DNA of 64,000 nucleotides from Episyrphus balteatus (taxonomy: Eukaryota > Arthropoda > Insecta > Diptera > Syrphidae), in contig NC_079134.1 in NCBI RefSeq assembly GCF_945859705.1, positions 40,128,576 through 40,192,575 on the forward strand, in the 5' to 3' direction. Under the pieces are notes generated by a model. The model saw only the letters and a program-made list of their open reading frames with translations, was not told where the DNA came from and searched no databases. Below, in pieces: positions 11,880-23,478 of the stretch (position 1 is the first letter of the stretch; each line of letters opens with the position of its first letter). The translations under genes were made by a program, and so were the position numbers.

Positions 11880-13457
11880 TGAGATCCACCCGGATTATTT
11901 ATACCAATACAAGCTAATAGATCAGGGGCGTCAATTTGGGAATTAATAAGCTGATGAAGAAAGTTTAAATCATTATTTACACCTCTTTGTGCTAAAGTTT
12001 GTATCTAAAGAAGTTGAATGCGATGTTCATAAGGTGGCAAGTTGAAAGGATCGGTCCAATCAAAACACAAAATTGTGTTGAATAGATTCGATTCGGTTTT
12101 TATGAACTTCATAAAAAGGACTCCATTCTTGAGAAGCGTACTCAAGATGGGGTCGAACGTAGCAGTTGTACAAAGATAGAGTAACAAATGGATCATCAAA
12201 TTCCTTTGCCCAACGTTTAATAAAACCAAGCATTTAGCTCGCTTTATTTACTATAAAATTGATGTGTTCAGTAAATCCTAAATTTGAACTAAATTGGACA
12301 CCCAAGTCTTTGAAGCTAAATACTCGACATAGCTTATGTTGCAAGATGTAGTAATCAAAAATATTAATGACTCGTTTTCTCGAGAATGTGATTGTTTGGC
12401 ATTTGGCTGGGTTAAGTGAAAGGCCATTTTTACCACACCAAACATTAAAACTGTTAATATTGCTTTGTAGAAGGATACGGTCATTGTCAGACTTAATTTC
12501 TTTGAAAATCTTCATATCATCAGCAAATATGAGAATATCGATTGAAGTTTTGCACGAGATTACGTCGTTTATAGCTAAAATTAATAAAAATGGGCCTAGG
12601 TGACTTCCCTGAGGGACTCCAGATTTGGATATGAAAAGATCTAAAAGACAGTTTCTAAATTTGACCTGATAGGATCTTTGGTTAAGATAAGATTCTACTC
12701 AGGCAATAAAAATACGTGGAAAACCAAAAGCTTTTAATTTGAAGATTATTATTTTATGACTAAGTTGCCTTTAAAAAGTCAGTGTAAACGCAGTCAACTT
12801 TATTACTAATGCATTTGAACATTTATTTAGGAAGCTAAGAAGATTAGTTGAAGATTAGATATTTCTAAGTATTTTTAAGTCTTTTGTGTACCAAGGGCGA
12901 CTAAAATTATTATTATTATTTGATTTTTTCAGGGAAAGGGAATTTACAAGGCAGCTGTTAAGGATGTTATAAAAATTTGTAACTGCTTCATCAATACTAG
13001 ATAATGTAAGTATATTTTCTATCCCTGAACTAGATATGTTTTCAGAAAGCAACTCGAAATTTGCTTTTTTTAAATCAAGAGTATAAGAGCAACCAAAATC
13101 GTTACTGTTTTCAGTAATATGGTTGCTCCAGTCAAAGAAGATATCCAAAGGTGGATGGTAACCGTCTATATTAGTGATACCAGTTCTAGACTCTAGAACA
13201 AGAGTACTAATAGCGTCAGAGGAAAATACCAAATCGAGAATTCGATTTTTATAGTTTTTAATACAGCTTATCTGCTGTAAGTCTGTATACAAAATTTTGT
13301 CTAATAAAGCAAGCTCATTTTGTGAAGATGTGAGAGAAGCTTCTTGATATGTTTCATCATCGGAAAGGACCCAATCAATGTGAGGTAAATTGAAGTCTCC
13401 TAAAAGTAATATGTTGCTATTGGAGCAAGACAGGTCAAGTACGTAATCTAAAGCCAT
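11880..13457 (-). pseudogene. Degenerate non-LTR retrotransposon (endonuclease plus reverse transcriptase pieces)
   Basis: Minus strand. A 200-codon open piece (13457-12855) carries the apurinic-endonuclease signature LLLGDFNLPHIDW and a C-terminal GYHPPL in place of the usual SDHxPL. Downstream (about 12640-12234) are reverse-transcriptase pieces: a GVPQGS-like stretch near 12620, the catalytic box FADDMKIF near 12530-12507, then the thumb-proximal WC..NGLSLNPAKC motif. The region between the endonuclease and RT palm is deleted and there are several frame breaks. The N-terminal endonuclease half is missing. Layout and motifs fit the Jockey-type clade; the exact clade is an inference. Confidence 0.8.
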
Positions 13458-13519
13458 CGAAAGCTCTGTATAAGAGGATGATGTACTTTATGTTGATTCT
13501 ATAATGATAAACCATTCTT

Positions 13520-13925
13520 CTGTTCAAAAAATCAAAAGCTTTTTCAAAAACATCAGCACTGACTCCTTAATTCTTGTGAAAAGGAAACAGAAATAAAAAA
13601 AGGCTGGTACAAAACGCATCTCCCTCCTATAGCAATGGAAATCGTTTGAACTCACAAATACTTCAAACGAACTCTCTGCTCGAATATCTTGCCTAAGCAA
13701 AATCCTGAGAGATAGAATTCGAATCGATCTCAATAAGCAAATCAAAACTAAACTTCGGAACTTGAAACCTTCAATTATGGTTTCCAAAGAAATAAATCAG
13801 CTTACTGGCCGTAAAAATAAGTCAAATCCATCCCAAATCCCGATTTCATACAGGAACAACACTCTTCATCTAACTGCAAAAAGATTAATTTCATTGGTAG
13901 AGTGGTATTTTGGAAATAATTGTAG
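13520..13925 (+). pseudogene. Second non-LTR retrotransposon remnant, opposite strand
   Basis: A plus-strand frame from about 13640 to 13905 reads LSKILRDRIRIDLN, then SKEINQLTGRK and an N-rich stretch ending LTAKRLISL. This resembles the linker between endonuclease and RT domains in Jockey/I-type elements. In-frame stops lie on both sides. It abuts the minus-strand remnant head to head, so two dead elements meet near 13.5 kb. Confidence 0.5.
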
Positions 13926-13929
13926 ATGA

Positions 13930-15040
13930 AGCGCTCGGAAATTGTTCTTTGATATCAAAGCAGAGTGTTGTCCGAAAGCGGACAAAATTTATAGTGATCA
14001 ATGTGTAATGCAATATCGGAGACGACATCAAGCCAAAAAAAATATCCATTTCATGGCCCAAAGATAATAAAATGCATTACCTATTACCGCCAATTTGCCA
14101 GCTTTTGAAGGTAGCACGAGAAGCACGAAAGGCGAAACAAAGATTTTAAAAACAAACGAGATCATTTCTCACGAAATTCAAGTCGCAAAAAAAAGGGCAT
14201 ACCTTCAATTATTTTTTGCCTAGCTTGGATCTAATCTTTAAGAGCAAACAAGCAAAGAAAAAGTCTCCGCTTTTCACCAAAGCTAAAAGCAAAAATTGGC
14301 GCAAAATTCTTCATATTCCAGTTTTATATAAAAAATTTATAGCCTTACTTTCTTAAGCTAACATCAAACCAGTCTTCTTTAGCTATCACACAAACTTGTG
14401 CAAACCTAGTGTATAGAAAATTAAGTACAAAAGATGCCACGGTATAACTGCATTGGAAAAACAGTCAGGAATTGAAAGATGCGTTTTATTGCAAACCAAT
14501 AACAATCGTCCTCCATGCTCTCTGATTCTTCATAAGGTTTTTCTCTCCATTTCAATAGCATATTTGTTCTAGCTGCCGGAAGAGTTCTTGACAAATACGA
14601 AATAAATGTGTTATAAAAGTGTTAAACATTAGTTAAGCACTCCTTTACGAATTAAATAAAAGAATTACATCTAGAAGGGTTGATCCTCAATTCTATATAT
14701 ACCTACAAGTAGAATAATGGAAAAGCAGTGTAACTGATGAACGATTTAAAGACATCTATTCCTATACCTACCTATGTTACCTTTGAGTCCTGCATTGCGA
14801 AGTAGGTACTTTGTTACCTAAATGACACAAAAATTCCTGTTAAAATTTTTTTATGGCATCCTGTTTAATGTAGATAACACAATTTGTATCAGGGTTTCCC
14901 CGCCCAAGTACCGCTATCAATTCTGTTTCAAAATACAAAATCAAATGTAGGTAGTTTATCAGGTAAAAAGGTACACAATTTTATTGCATACATTTTCAAT
15001 AGAATATTGAAATACACAAATTTATAAAGAGATTTGAAAG
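13930..15040. other. Non-coding DNA
   Basis: No gene supported. Some of 14,000-14,300 may be further decayed sequence of the plus-strand retroelement, but no frame holds. Confidence 0.35.
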
Positions 15041-15041
15041 G

Positions 15042-15116
15042 TAATTAAAAAGTAATTATGATTTTTGAGTTTTGCACACTATAAAAGAAAGCAGTTCTTG
15101 GTTGCGAATATTCAGT
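15042..15116 (+). promoter_or_regulatory. Core promoter of the second MGN-coiled-coil gene
   Basis: TAATTAAAAAGTAATTA at 15042-15058, TATAAAAG at 15080-15087 and TCAGT at 15112-15116 repeat the order seen at 3244-3333. GAATATTC just before the initiator fits one heat-shock-element dimer, but a single match is weak evidence. Confidence 0.75.
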
Positions 15117-15202
15117 CATTCACTAAGAATCTTAACGGTTATACGTTTTTTTTTAAACTTTTATTTATTTAATTTTATATAACAAAAAAAAATTTTAAAA
15201 AA

Positions 15203-15634
15203 ATGGGCAACACCGAGTCTCAAGAACCACAACAACATAACCAAGAAGAGGAAAAAGTCTACACCCAAACCGAACGTTTTTCTCACCAAGCGTTCTTAAA
15301 AAAACTGGTACGTGAGGCCGAAGATTGTCTTTCTAAGGAAAAATCAATCAAAACAGTTGACGAAATTGATGAGATGGAAGAAAAACTTGTTATGTTCAAA
15401 GATCGAACTCAAGCACTCTTCAACAAAATGTCAAATTATACTCGAATTGAACGTGACCTCAGCAACTTTGAACGAGATCAAATGACGTATCACGAAGATA
15501 TGGCAGTTGGCATTATATCAAGGCTAAAAACACGCATAACAAAACTTCAACAAAAACAGGATCATATGCAGAGTATTGTTAAAAAAATTTCTTCTGGATC
15601 TTCTACCACTGATAATATAAAAAATGTTGATTAA
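15203..15634 (+). CDS. Small coiled-coil protein, predicted N-myristoylated (paralogue 2)
   Basis: Single-exon gene of 143 aa, paralogous to the gene at 3421. It starts Met-Gly-Asn-Thr-Glu-Ser, again a good N-myristoylation pattern. A Gln/Glu-rich insert (residues about 7-17) lengthens the N-terminus. From residue 20 on it follows the first paralogue without gaps: KLVREAEDCL, MEEKL..FKDR, and MAVGI.SRLKTR near the end. The tail (last 13 residues) diverges. Promoter and poly(A) blocks are shared with the other copy, so the duplication carried the regulatory DNA. The genes are in the same orientation, 11.4 kb apart, with retroelement debris between. Function unknown. Confidence 0.82.
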   Translation: MGNTESQEPQQHNQEEEKVYTQTERFSHQAFLKKLVREAEDCLSKEKSIKTVDEIDEMEEKLVMFKDRTQALFNKMSNYTRIERDLSNFERDQMTYHEDMAVGIISRLKTRITKLQQKQDHMQSIVKKISSGSSTTDNIKNVD

Positions 15635-15679
15635 TGTATTATTTTTGAAAAAAAAAGTTTATAATTAAAAAAAAGAAAC

Positions 15680-15685
15680 AATAAA
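15680..15685 (+). terminator. Poly(A) signal AATAAA
   Basis: AATAAA about 45 bases after the stop of the second MGN gene, followed by GAATATAT as at the first copy. Confidence 0.6.
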
Positions 15686-15719
15686 GAATATATTTTTATA
15701 ATAAAATTGATAAATATTT

Positions 15720-17530
15720 TTTTTTTAATTTATGAAAGATTTTGTACAAAGTTTATTTGTCTTCTTCAACTGGTTTGTGATTCTCTAGCAAAACACAGGA
15801 AATTACAGTAACGAAAGGGTTAATCCTAAATTTCAAGATAATCTGAATCATTTCCATGGAACGTGCAAAAAAAAGTGGAAGTTCTAGATTTGTTCACCCA
15901 CAACTTCTAAAACATCAAATGTTAAGACGAAAATTACTTCTCCTGATGTTTAACGCCTGCCAAAAAGTCCTACATCCTTGTATAATTGTTTGATAAAAGA
16001 CCTGGAACGAATATTAGATTGCTTTTTCATTTAAAGTCCCAAGAGGTCACTTAAAATTCCACTTGTATAATTATGTAATCCAAGATGTCGTCGGTAAGTA
16101 GATTTATGTAAACGAACTAACATTTACATTTTCCTAGCCCTTAACCAAGACATATCAATAAATTTACATGAAGCTAATCAATCATCTTGGAACATTTCCA
16201 ACATAACCTCTCCTTCTTTCCTAAAAATCAGAGAAAAAATGTATTTTTCAAGTCAAAAAAAGGTGGACACTGACAAACAACCCAACATTCGCCCTGTTTA
16301 TATGGATGTGCCTCTTAAAATGCCCGACGGATGGATGGGATATGGCCAAACCCATCACCCTTGGCTCTCCAAGAACTCTACAACACATCAAAATTGAGGG
16401 CGCAACATCTTTTCACTTTTCATTTGGGATTTGGCATCTTGTCAGAGGGTGTCCAAATTCAGATTAGCATCCTTTCCAGCTCTCTCGAATTCTAGTCTGA
16501 GCATGCATAATGTATTTAATTCGTCCTGGCAAGGGCAACTGAGTTGTTGGTGGAGCAGCAGCCAAGCAGAACGTGGACGTGGCATCATTTGTCATCCGAT
16601 TTTTCTGTTGTCTGATGTTGTAACTAGAGTGTGTTTATGATCTGCTTGCTGCGGGGTTTGAGTTTCAACAGAGGAGCACTTGAATAAAGAGTCTTGGGAT
16701 ATGTGAACAAAAATTTGATTTAGTTACTTTGTTGTTGTTTTTTGTTGTTCAGAAACCATCAGGATATGGATGTCCTGTCCAGATGCAAAGTGGCGTATAA
16801 TTTGCGTAGGATTCATTTGATTGATTGAATTTTAAACGATTCTCAATACGAAAAGTCATATTTGGAGAATGGGAAATATACTTGATTCAGGAGGACAATA
16901 AATTAAATTTGAAGGATATACATGCGAATCTCCTATACACTAAGCTCGTTTTAATTTTTTTAAGGGATCCTACGCAACTAAATTATGTCTTTTTAAAAGT
17001 AAAGATTTTTTAAGTTTTAAATTAAATTCTTCAAAAGATATTTCTTTTTGAAATTCTAAGCATGAAATAGAAAACTAAGGAATGTAAGGAATACCAAATT
17101 GGACATTCATAGACAGAAAGAAAGTAAAAGTATGTGATACCAAATACACATACACATGACAACATTTGCAATAAGAAAAATACCAAGAAATTGTCAATTC
17201 AAAAAGAAGAAAAGAAAAAACCTGATTTTCGACAATATTTAAGGATCCAATTAAATTGGATATGTATGTGAATGTTGCTTTTTTTTTTGGGATTCTTTTG
17301 ATTTGTTCCTTTGCACGTGTCCTTTTTTAAATGGACTTTTTTTTTAGCCACATGACTGAGTTAAATGCTGAACTCATCCTCTTTGTGCGTGCCTTTTAGA
17401 ATTTTTAAATTTTTTATTCTTTGTGTATCTGTTGAAGGAAAATTTTGAAAATTCTTATGAACTTTGGTGACTTGGAAATCCTACTTGTAAATTGTAGGCA
17501 ATTAGATGGAATTTTTAATTGTGATAATGG
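15720..17530. other. Intergenic DNA, nothing recognised
   Basis: AT-rich with scattered short frames at 16431 and 16825 that show no coding character. No inverted-repeat element was detected by eye. Confidence 0.4.
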
Positions 17531-17593
17531 GGAATAAAACGGGTCGCTGCTTTATAGTCATCAACATTTTCAACAAATACTCAGCAAAGTTAA

Positions 17594-18060
17594 ATGATTA
17601 CCAACAACATTAAATCCAACGGTAAGCCGTACAACATCGACTACGAACCATGTTTTCAGACATGGAAAAGCGAAAAAGACCTCCTCAAAACGACGATGAT
17701 TCTCCAGGTGAATGTCCACAAGAGCCTTATCGCAGATAGCATCTTAACAAAACTTGATGTAACTAAAAGCAGTATTTTTAGGATGTTTATTCGAACTTTC
17801 GCCTACAAAGAGAAAGCAATAATTACAGCGTGCGTCGTCATCGTCATTTTCACTTACTTACCTTTTTATTACAGGTGCTATTGACGGAAAAATTTTCGAA
17901 AGCATTTGAAATAGGTCTTCATTCTGCTAATAAATTAAACGGAAAACGTTTTAATTTACACACAAAAGAAATGAACGTCAAACTTGCAGCGAAGAGGCTC
18001 AACGAAGGTGCTAGTGCTGCAAACATCCTTGTTTTTCGCCTTAACGCAGTGCCGGTTTAA
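17594..18060 (+). CDS. Unknown 99-aa protein, two exons
   Basis: Proposed exons are 17594-17707 and 17875-18060. The donor is CAG|GTGAAT at 17708. The acceptor is TTTTTATTACAG ending at 17874. The junction is phase 0 and the spliced frame is 99 codons plus a stop. Exon 1 begins MITNNIKSNGKPYNI. Exon 2 begins VLLTEKFSKAFEIG, continues with a Lys/Asn-rich middle, and ends with an Ala-rich segment (NEGASAANILVF). A weak TATA-like AATAAAA at 17533 precedes TCATC at 17558. AATAAA signals lie at 18267 and 18282. The gene is convergent with the maltase, 358 bases from its stop. I do not recognise the family. It could instead be chance open frame, since only splice logic and length support it. Confidence 0.45.
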
Positions 18061-18325
18061 ACACTACTACATTATGCGAACCATAATGAAATACAAATAA
18101 GAAAAATGCAGGTTTTGTTTGCTTGTATCACGTATCAGTTTAAACAAATAATCGAAGTAGTTTAAGCCGATTACAAAACATACCTCAAAATGTTTCAAAA
18201 TACCTAAGCACTTATAAATACGCCTCAGTGCATTTGGACAACGTGCAAATAATGCAGAACTACAAAAATAAAATTTTTTCAAATAAAAGTCACAAATTTT
18301 AAATTTTTCAGCTTCTAAAATTCAG

Positions 18326-18331
18326 TTTATT
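18326..18331 (-). terminator. Poly(A) signal of the maltase gene
   Basis: AATAAA on the minus strand about 88 bases after the maltase stop codon. Confidence 0.6.
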
Positions 18332-18418
18332 TTTCAAATATACTACAAAATACTAAAAAAAAACTTTAATTTAATTTTTTTTCATTTTTTTGATAATTTG
18401 ATTTTTTGCTTAGTTGTA

Positions 18419-21400
18419 TTATTTAATAACTTTAAAGATAGCACCAACAGATCCTTCAATGTTTATATCCTGTGAATCGACAATTTCTCTGAAAAATCAT
18501 ATAAAAATAAATAATACTATAATGTTGTAAAATTTATGAAAAACCTTACCCGTCCTGCAATGTTGATTGTATTGATGCTGTAACAACTTCAACATTTCCG
18601 CCACCAATATTGAAGAAATCGTTTAAATTAATTTTGTTATCCTGCTTTCCAAGGTTCAAGACAATAACATAGCAATCACTGTCAGTTTTTTCTCTAAAAT
18701 AAATATATGTATTAAATTGACAGAAAACATTATAATTTCAAGAAATCAACCTCTTATAAACCAAGATTCCATTTGTTGGAGCCTTAATTTTAAAATCGCC
18801 TTCTTCAAATGCTGGAACATGCCTCAAGTTCAATGTCTTTGCGAAAATCTTCAAATGACTGCGAGGTGCAGAAAGCTGATTTTCAACATTCTTGGTTATG
18901 TAATCATCATTTGTTGGTAGCCATGTTTTGGGTGCACTACTGAAACCTGAAATTTGACATTAATGGCGCTCGTACAGTATTATACACTGATAAAATACAT
19001 AAGTAAAATTCAATTTCTAGTAGAGTTATTATTCATAATATACTATACGTTTTAAGACAACAATATTTTATAGTAAAATATGTAGTTTAAAAAATTAAAA
19101 ATACGCTTTTATCACGCACTAAGAACTATAAAATAATTTGATTGACTTATTGGAAATGGTTAGATTAAAAAAGTAGTTTTTTAAACTACATTTTTTATTT
19201 TTTACTTTTTAGTCTTATCTGAGATAATTGGAAATAAGCTAAAATTGATTTGGGGTGTTTCAACCCTCAATGTCGATCCAAGAGGGTCCGGACCACTAAA
19301 ATATTGTGAAGTCATCTGAGCTACATACATGTACAAAGTTTGATTTCGATCTCATTATTGGAATAAGGAAATTGATTTGGAGTATTTCGACCCCCCAATA
19401 CCCCTCCCCAGGGTCCGGGCCACCAAAATATTGTGTTTTCTTCCGAACTATATATGTATACAAAATTTCAGTTGGATACGATTTGTGGAAGTGGGTCAAA
19501 ATTAAGTTCACAAATTTTATTAAAATGATGAAAAATATTTTTTCTGTGAGTTGTACCGACATTTAAACAACATTAGAATGGTTGTTTGGTATATTGGAAG
19601 GTTCAGGGAATATCAAATAGTTTGAACTAGTTTAATAGCCAACCTATAGTCGTATCTAGCTAGCAGCGCGATTGTTAACAAATTGTTAAAAAAAACTATA
19701 TCACAAAAGTTTGAAACTAAAACGAGTTAATTGTGGCTATTAAAACTACATATTCGGTCGATACTAACTTGATACAGGGTGTCTCGGAATGAAATAAGGG
19801 CATTTTGGGGTATGATTCGAAAAAACGAGCTCTATCAAGCACATCAAATCAAGGAACATAACATTCACATACCTGCATTCTTTGATGAATTCCATTGGAA
19901 AGGTGTGCGAGCTGGATCACGAGAATAACTGTTGTAATTATCCGGGTTTGCATTGCGTCCTTGTGGGTCAACGGTATCTTCCCAAGAAATTGGTCCATCA
20001 GTCATGCCAATTTCTTCACCCTTAGTAAGAAAAACTATTTTAGTATAATATGATTTGAATTTAGAAACAAACAAAACTTTGTATCAATTGATCTAGAAAT
20101 TCTGAAGTTAAATAGTATACAAAATAAATCCTCTTACATTATAAGTAACAGCAATTCCTGGCAAAGTCTGCAATAAAATATTCAACAAGTCTGTTCGAGC
20201 TGGTCCAAAGCGAGAGGCTAATCTTTTATTGTCGTGGTTACCCAAAACCCAATTAGCGTGAACTCCTTTTGGCATTGTTTGAAGCCACCTGTTGATTTGA
20301 TAACGGAAGTCTTTTGCTGTGCTATTTGCGTTCATTGTGCTCAAAAATTCAAAATTAAATGGTACATGCGATCCATTACGAACTCCGTCGCCATACAGTT
20401 TCATCAAATTATCAAAACTTGTATACGCCTCCGTCAGAAGGACTTTTGTTTCGCCACCGTGTTCCTTTTTCCAATTATCGACCAATTCGCGCCATTGGTA
20501 AACCATATCAAACGTCTCGGGCTGATTGTTAGTGTAAATATGTTGGAGATGACAATAATCATCAGGATCGGGACATTTTGGATCCGTTGTCACTGGTTCA
20601 TCAGGAAATTTACCATTTTCATCAATGTATTCAAACAAAAATGGTACTGCATCTATACGGAAACCACTTACACCCTTTCCTAGCCAATACCGCATAATCT
20701 TTTTCATTTCTTCAACAACAGCAGGGTTGCGATAGTTTAAATCAGGTTGCATTACACCGCATTGATGCAAGTAATATTGTTGACGCTGATCATTCCACTC
20801 CCAGGCACTATAACGGAACGTGCCAAGCCAATTGTTTGGTGGTTGACGTTCTCCAGTTTCAGCATTAATTGTTCCATTTTCCCAAATGTAAAAATCACTA
20901 TAGTACGGATGTCCAGCAACGGAAAGTTGAAACCACTTATGCTTATCACTAGTGTGGTTTGGAACGAAATCTAGAATAATTCGGATTCCAATTTCCTTAG
21001 CTTTGTTTAAAAGTTTTTCAAAATCATCAACTGTGCCATATTCTTCCTGAATTTTATAATAATCAGAAATATCGTAACCGAAATCTTCCATTGGAGATTG
21101 AAATATAGGTGAAAGCCAAGCTGCGTTGATTCCAATATCCTTAAGGTACTGAAGTTTTTCAGTGACACCTTGACATTAAGAAATTTTTAAGTAAAAATGC
21201 TATACAAGTATATGAATAAAAAAAAAATTAAATGTAATACCGTTTAAATCACCAATTCCATCTCCATCACTGTCCTTAAATGAGCGTGGATAAATTTGAT
21301 AAAAATTTCCATTTTCCCACCAATCTTTGACACCAGTGGCGTATTGAAGGGGGGGCTCAGGGGGCTCAAGCCCCCCCCAAGCCTTCAAGATCATGTTTTT

Positions 21401-22594
21401 ATTTAGCTGATTTCACCATAATGTACATGATTAACTGAAACTTATTCGTAAATCTTAGCGATTTAGAGGCAACACAGATGCTCGAGCCCCCTCCAAATTC
21501 TGAAACGGCTGTTTGGGTTTGTTTGAGTAAAAGCCTTAGCTGACGATGAGGGTTGTGATAATTTTTTTTTCGGATTTTAGTCCAATTCCGAATTCTTTAG
21601 ATAATTTTTTATAGTATTTTGACGTCCAATTACATCACCGTTAAATTTTTGCAAAACATTAATTTACTTTTTTTTTTAATAATATTTTTTTCAAAGATAT
21701 TGGAAATAGAAATTTTTGATATCTCAAAATCTATGTGGTCAACAGGTTTCTTTAAGAAAATTGCAGTTTGCGCTTCCGATTTGGATTAAAGAGCAACATA
21801 TTACGAAAAAACATATATATTTCGGAGTAAACATCAAAAAGAATTTCATTCAAAATTAGTTTTAGAGACTTTCACGTTCTGAATTTCACTTGCCGAGAGT
21901 GAAATAGGTGTTCTGCATTTTTTCACTCATTTAGACTTTCTAATCGAATTCAATTCACTATGTTTCTGTTCGTGAATTTGGGGGCCTTTTTCAATGAATC
22001 TGCAATTGCAGTAATTTCACTTTAGAAACAAAATAAAAATGGAACATCCTTCAGTTTTGACAGTTAGAAGCAATTTCGAAGTTTTCGAAACCGATCAAAA
22101 TGAAGAATATTGATATTTCATTTCACGTGCCGTATATAACGAAAATATTGATGAGTATAGCCCAAAAACTCTTGACGTGATAGGAATAAATCTGTAAACA
22201 GTTTTGGATTCAGCACATGACATAGTTCCAACGAAATAAAGAGTTTATTTTTTAAGGATGACTCAACTCCTTGCTGTTTGTGTAAAATGTTTGGGACACA
22301 AGAACTTTGAAAAAACACTAGGCACTCTGAATGTGAAAGGAGGAGACAGTAGTACGAATCTTTCGAGAGCAGTATAATGCTACTATACCACTTTCAGTAC
22401 CGCAGCACAGCGTTTAGCTCTCGATCAAAGATTAATAAAAAGAAATTAACATTTTTTCGCACATTTACCCTCTAACAAATGTTTGAAAAATTTTCCAGCC
22501 CCCTCCAAAATTTTTTCTGGATACGCCACTGTTTGACACTAGTAGCTGTGCCAATGACCAGGGTAATTAATAACAAAATTAATTGAGCTTTCAT
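18419..22594 (-). CDS. Secreted GH13 alpha-glucosidase (maltase), exon 1 split by a transposon
   Basis: Exons on the minus strand: 22594-22532, resuming at 21325-21241 after an insertion; 21168-20138; 20020-19873; 18946-18751; 18693-18550; 18488-18419. All introns are GT-AG. Without the insertion the frame is 579 codons including the stop (578 aa), the usual size of insect maltases. A signal peptide (MKAQLILLLITLVIGTATS) precedes VKDWWENGNFYQIYPRSF, the family's N-terminal hallmark. The GH13 motifs are present: DFVPNHTSD; GFRIDAV with the nucleophile Asp; LLTEAYT with the acid/base Glu; and GNHDNKR with the transition-state Asp. The C-terminal beta domain follows. Family role: hydrolysis of terminal alpha-1,4-glucose, usually in the gut lumen or on membranes. 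In this haplotype, reading from the native ATG into the insertion reaches a stop soon, so the secreted product is broken unless the element is spliced out. Confidence 0.93.
19242..19500. repeat. Tandem duplication of about 129 bp inside maltase intron 3
   Basis: AATTGATTTGGGGTGTTTC at 19242 recurs as AATTGATTTGGAGTATTTC at about 19371. Both units carry AGGGTCCGG.CCAC.AAAATATTGTG and a following ACATGTACAAA-like segment. The copies are diverged. The intron (19872-18947) is far longer than the gene's other introns, which are about 55-120 bases. Confidence 0.6.
21334..22531. mobile_element. hAT-like element inserted in maltase exon 1
   Basis: Ends are CAGTGGCGTAT at 21334 and ATACGCCACTG at 22521-22531, perfect 11-bp inverted repeats. 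They are flanked by identical TTTGACAC at 21326-21333 and 22532-22539. The length is 1198 bp; with one target copy, 1206 bp, a multiple of three. Inside each end is a G-run/C-run block like that of the 1200-3094 element. No intact transposase is present. An ATG inside the element (minus strand, 21394) is in frame with the rest of maltase exon 1 and would give a product with 21 element-derived residues and no signal peptide. Confidence 0.9.
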
Positions 22595-22646
22595 TTTAAA
22601 GTACTTATACTTAGTACAGAATAATTATATTGAAACCAATGGCAAG

Positions 22647-22654
22647 TATTTATA
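22647..22654 (-). promoter_or_regulatory. Maltase TATA box
   Basis: TATAAATA on the minus strand, 53 bases upstream of the maltase ATG. That puts transcription start near 22624 and gives a short 5' leader of about 30 bases. Confidence 0.6.
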
Positions 22655-22828
22655 GGAACAAAGTTGTGGAAAATCTTTGAAAAATATCTGATGCCATCTG
22701 CTGAGTTATGTAATTACAATAGTTTAAATACAGTTGGTCTTGTTTGTTTATCTTTTGAAGTTTTTGCTTGCACATCATTAGTTTTGTGAGGGTGATGGCT
22801 ATTACTACAGAGATGTATATAAATATAG

Positions 22829-23478
22829 TTAGGGCGTTCGTTATTTTTTAATCAAGTTCCTAAATGGAAAAACTATTTCTAAATAATAAAAAAAAAAAAA
22901 ATCCCCTAATTTTTTCAGATTTTTATTTTGACGCTAGATGGCCTCCCAAGACGGTTAAAGTTGTTTCTCATTTTAAAAAGATATGAGGAGATTTTTTTTT
23001 GATGAGTTTATTATCTATATTAAACACCCTTTTCAAAAAGGTATAAACCATTTTTCTAGGATTAGGGGTTTAGTCAGGACATGCATGCCTTTTTTAGGTT
23101 TATTAAACAAAGTATTTTTTATTAAAACAAGCATATGAAAAGCATGAAAAATAAAATAAAACCCAAAAAAAAGACATGTTCTGACTAAACTCCTAGCCCT
23201 AGAAAAATGGTTTATACCTTTTTGAAAAGGGTGTTTAATATAGATAATAACCTCATCAAAAATTTTTACACTAAAGCTAGGTATATCTAAAAAATGGCCT
23301 CATAAGTCAACATATACCTTTTTAAAATGAGAAACAACTTTAACCGTCTTGGGGCGCCATCTAGCGTCAAAATAAAAATTTGAAAAAATTAGGAGATTTT
23401 TTTTTATTATTTAGAAACAGTTTTTCAACTTAGGAATTTGATTCCCGAAAAAAAAAACCTAAATAACGAACGCCCTAA
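22829..23478. mobile_element. Foldback MITE, about 650 bp
   Basis: TTAGGGCGTTCGTTATTT at the left end is inverted at the right end (AAATAACGAACGCCCTAA). The arms match for about 250-300 bases, including ATCTAGCGTCAAAATAAAAA-type sequence and GGTTTATACCTTTTTGAAAA. The target is probably TA. It sits just upstream of the maltase promoter, about 175 bases away. Confidence 0.8.

Noticed and set aside
15106..15113. Heat-shock element GAATATTC in the second MGN promoter
   Set aside because: Only one dimer match, not conserved in the first copy; insufficient to claim heat-shock control.
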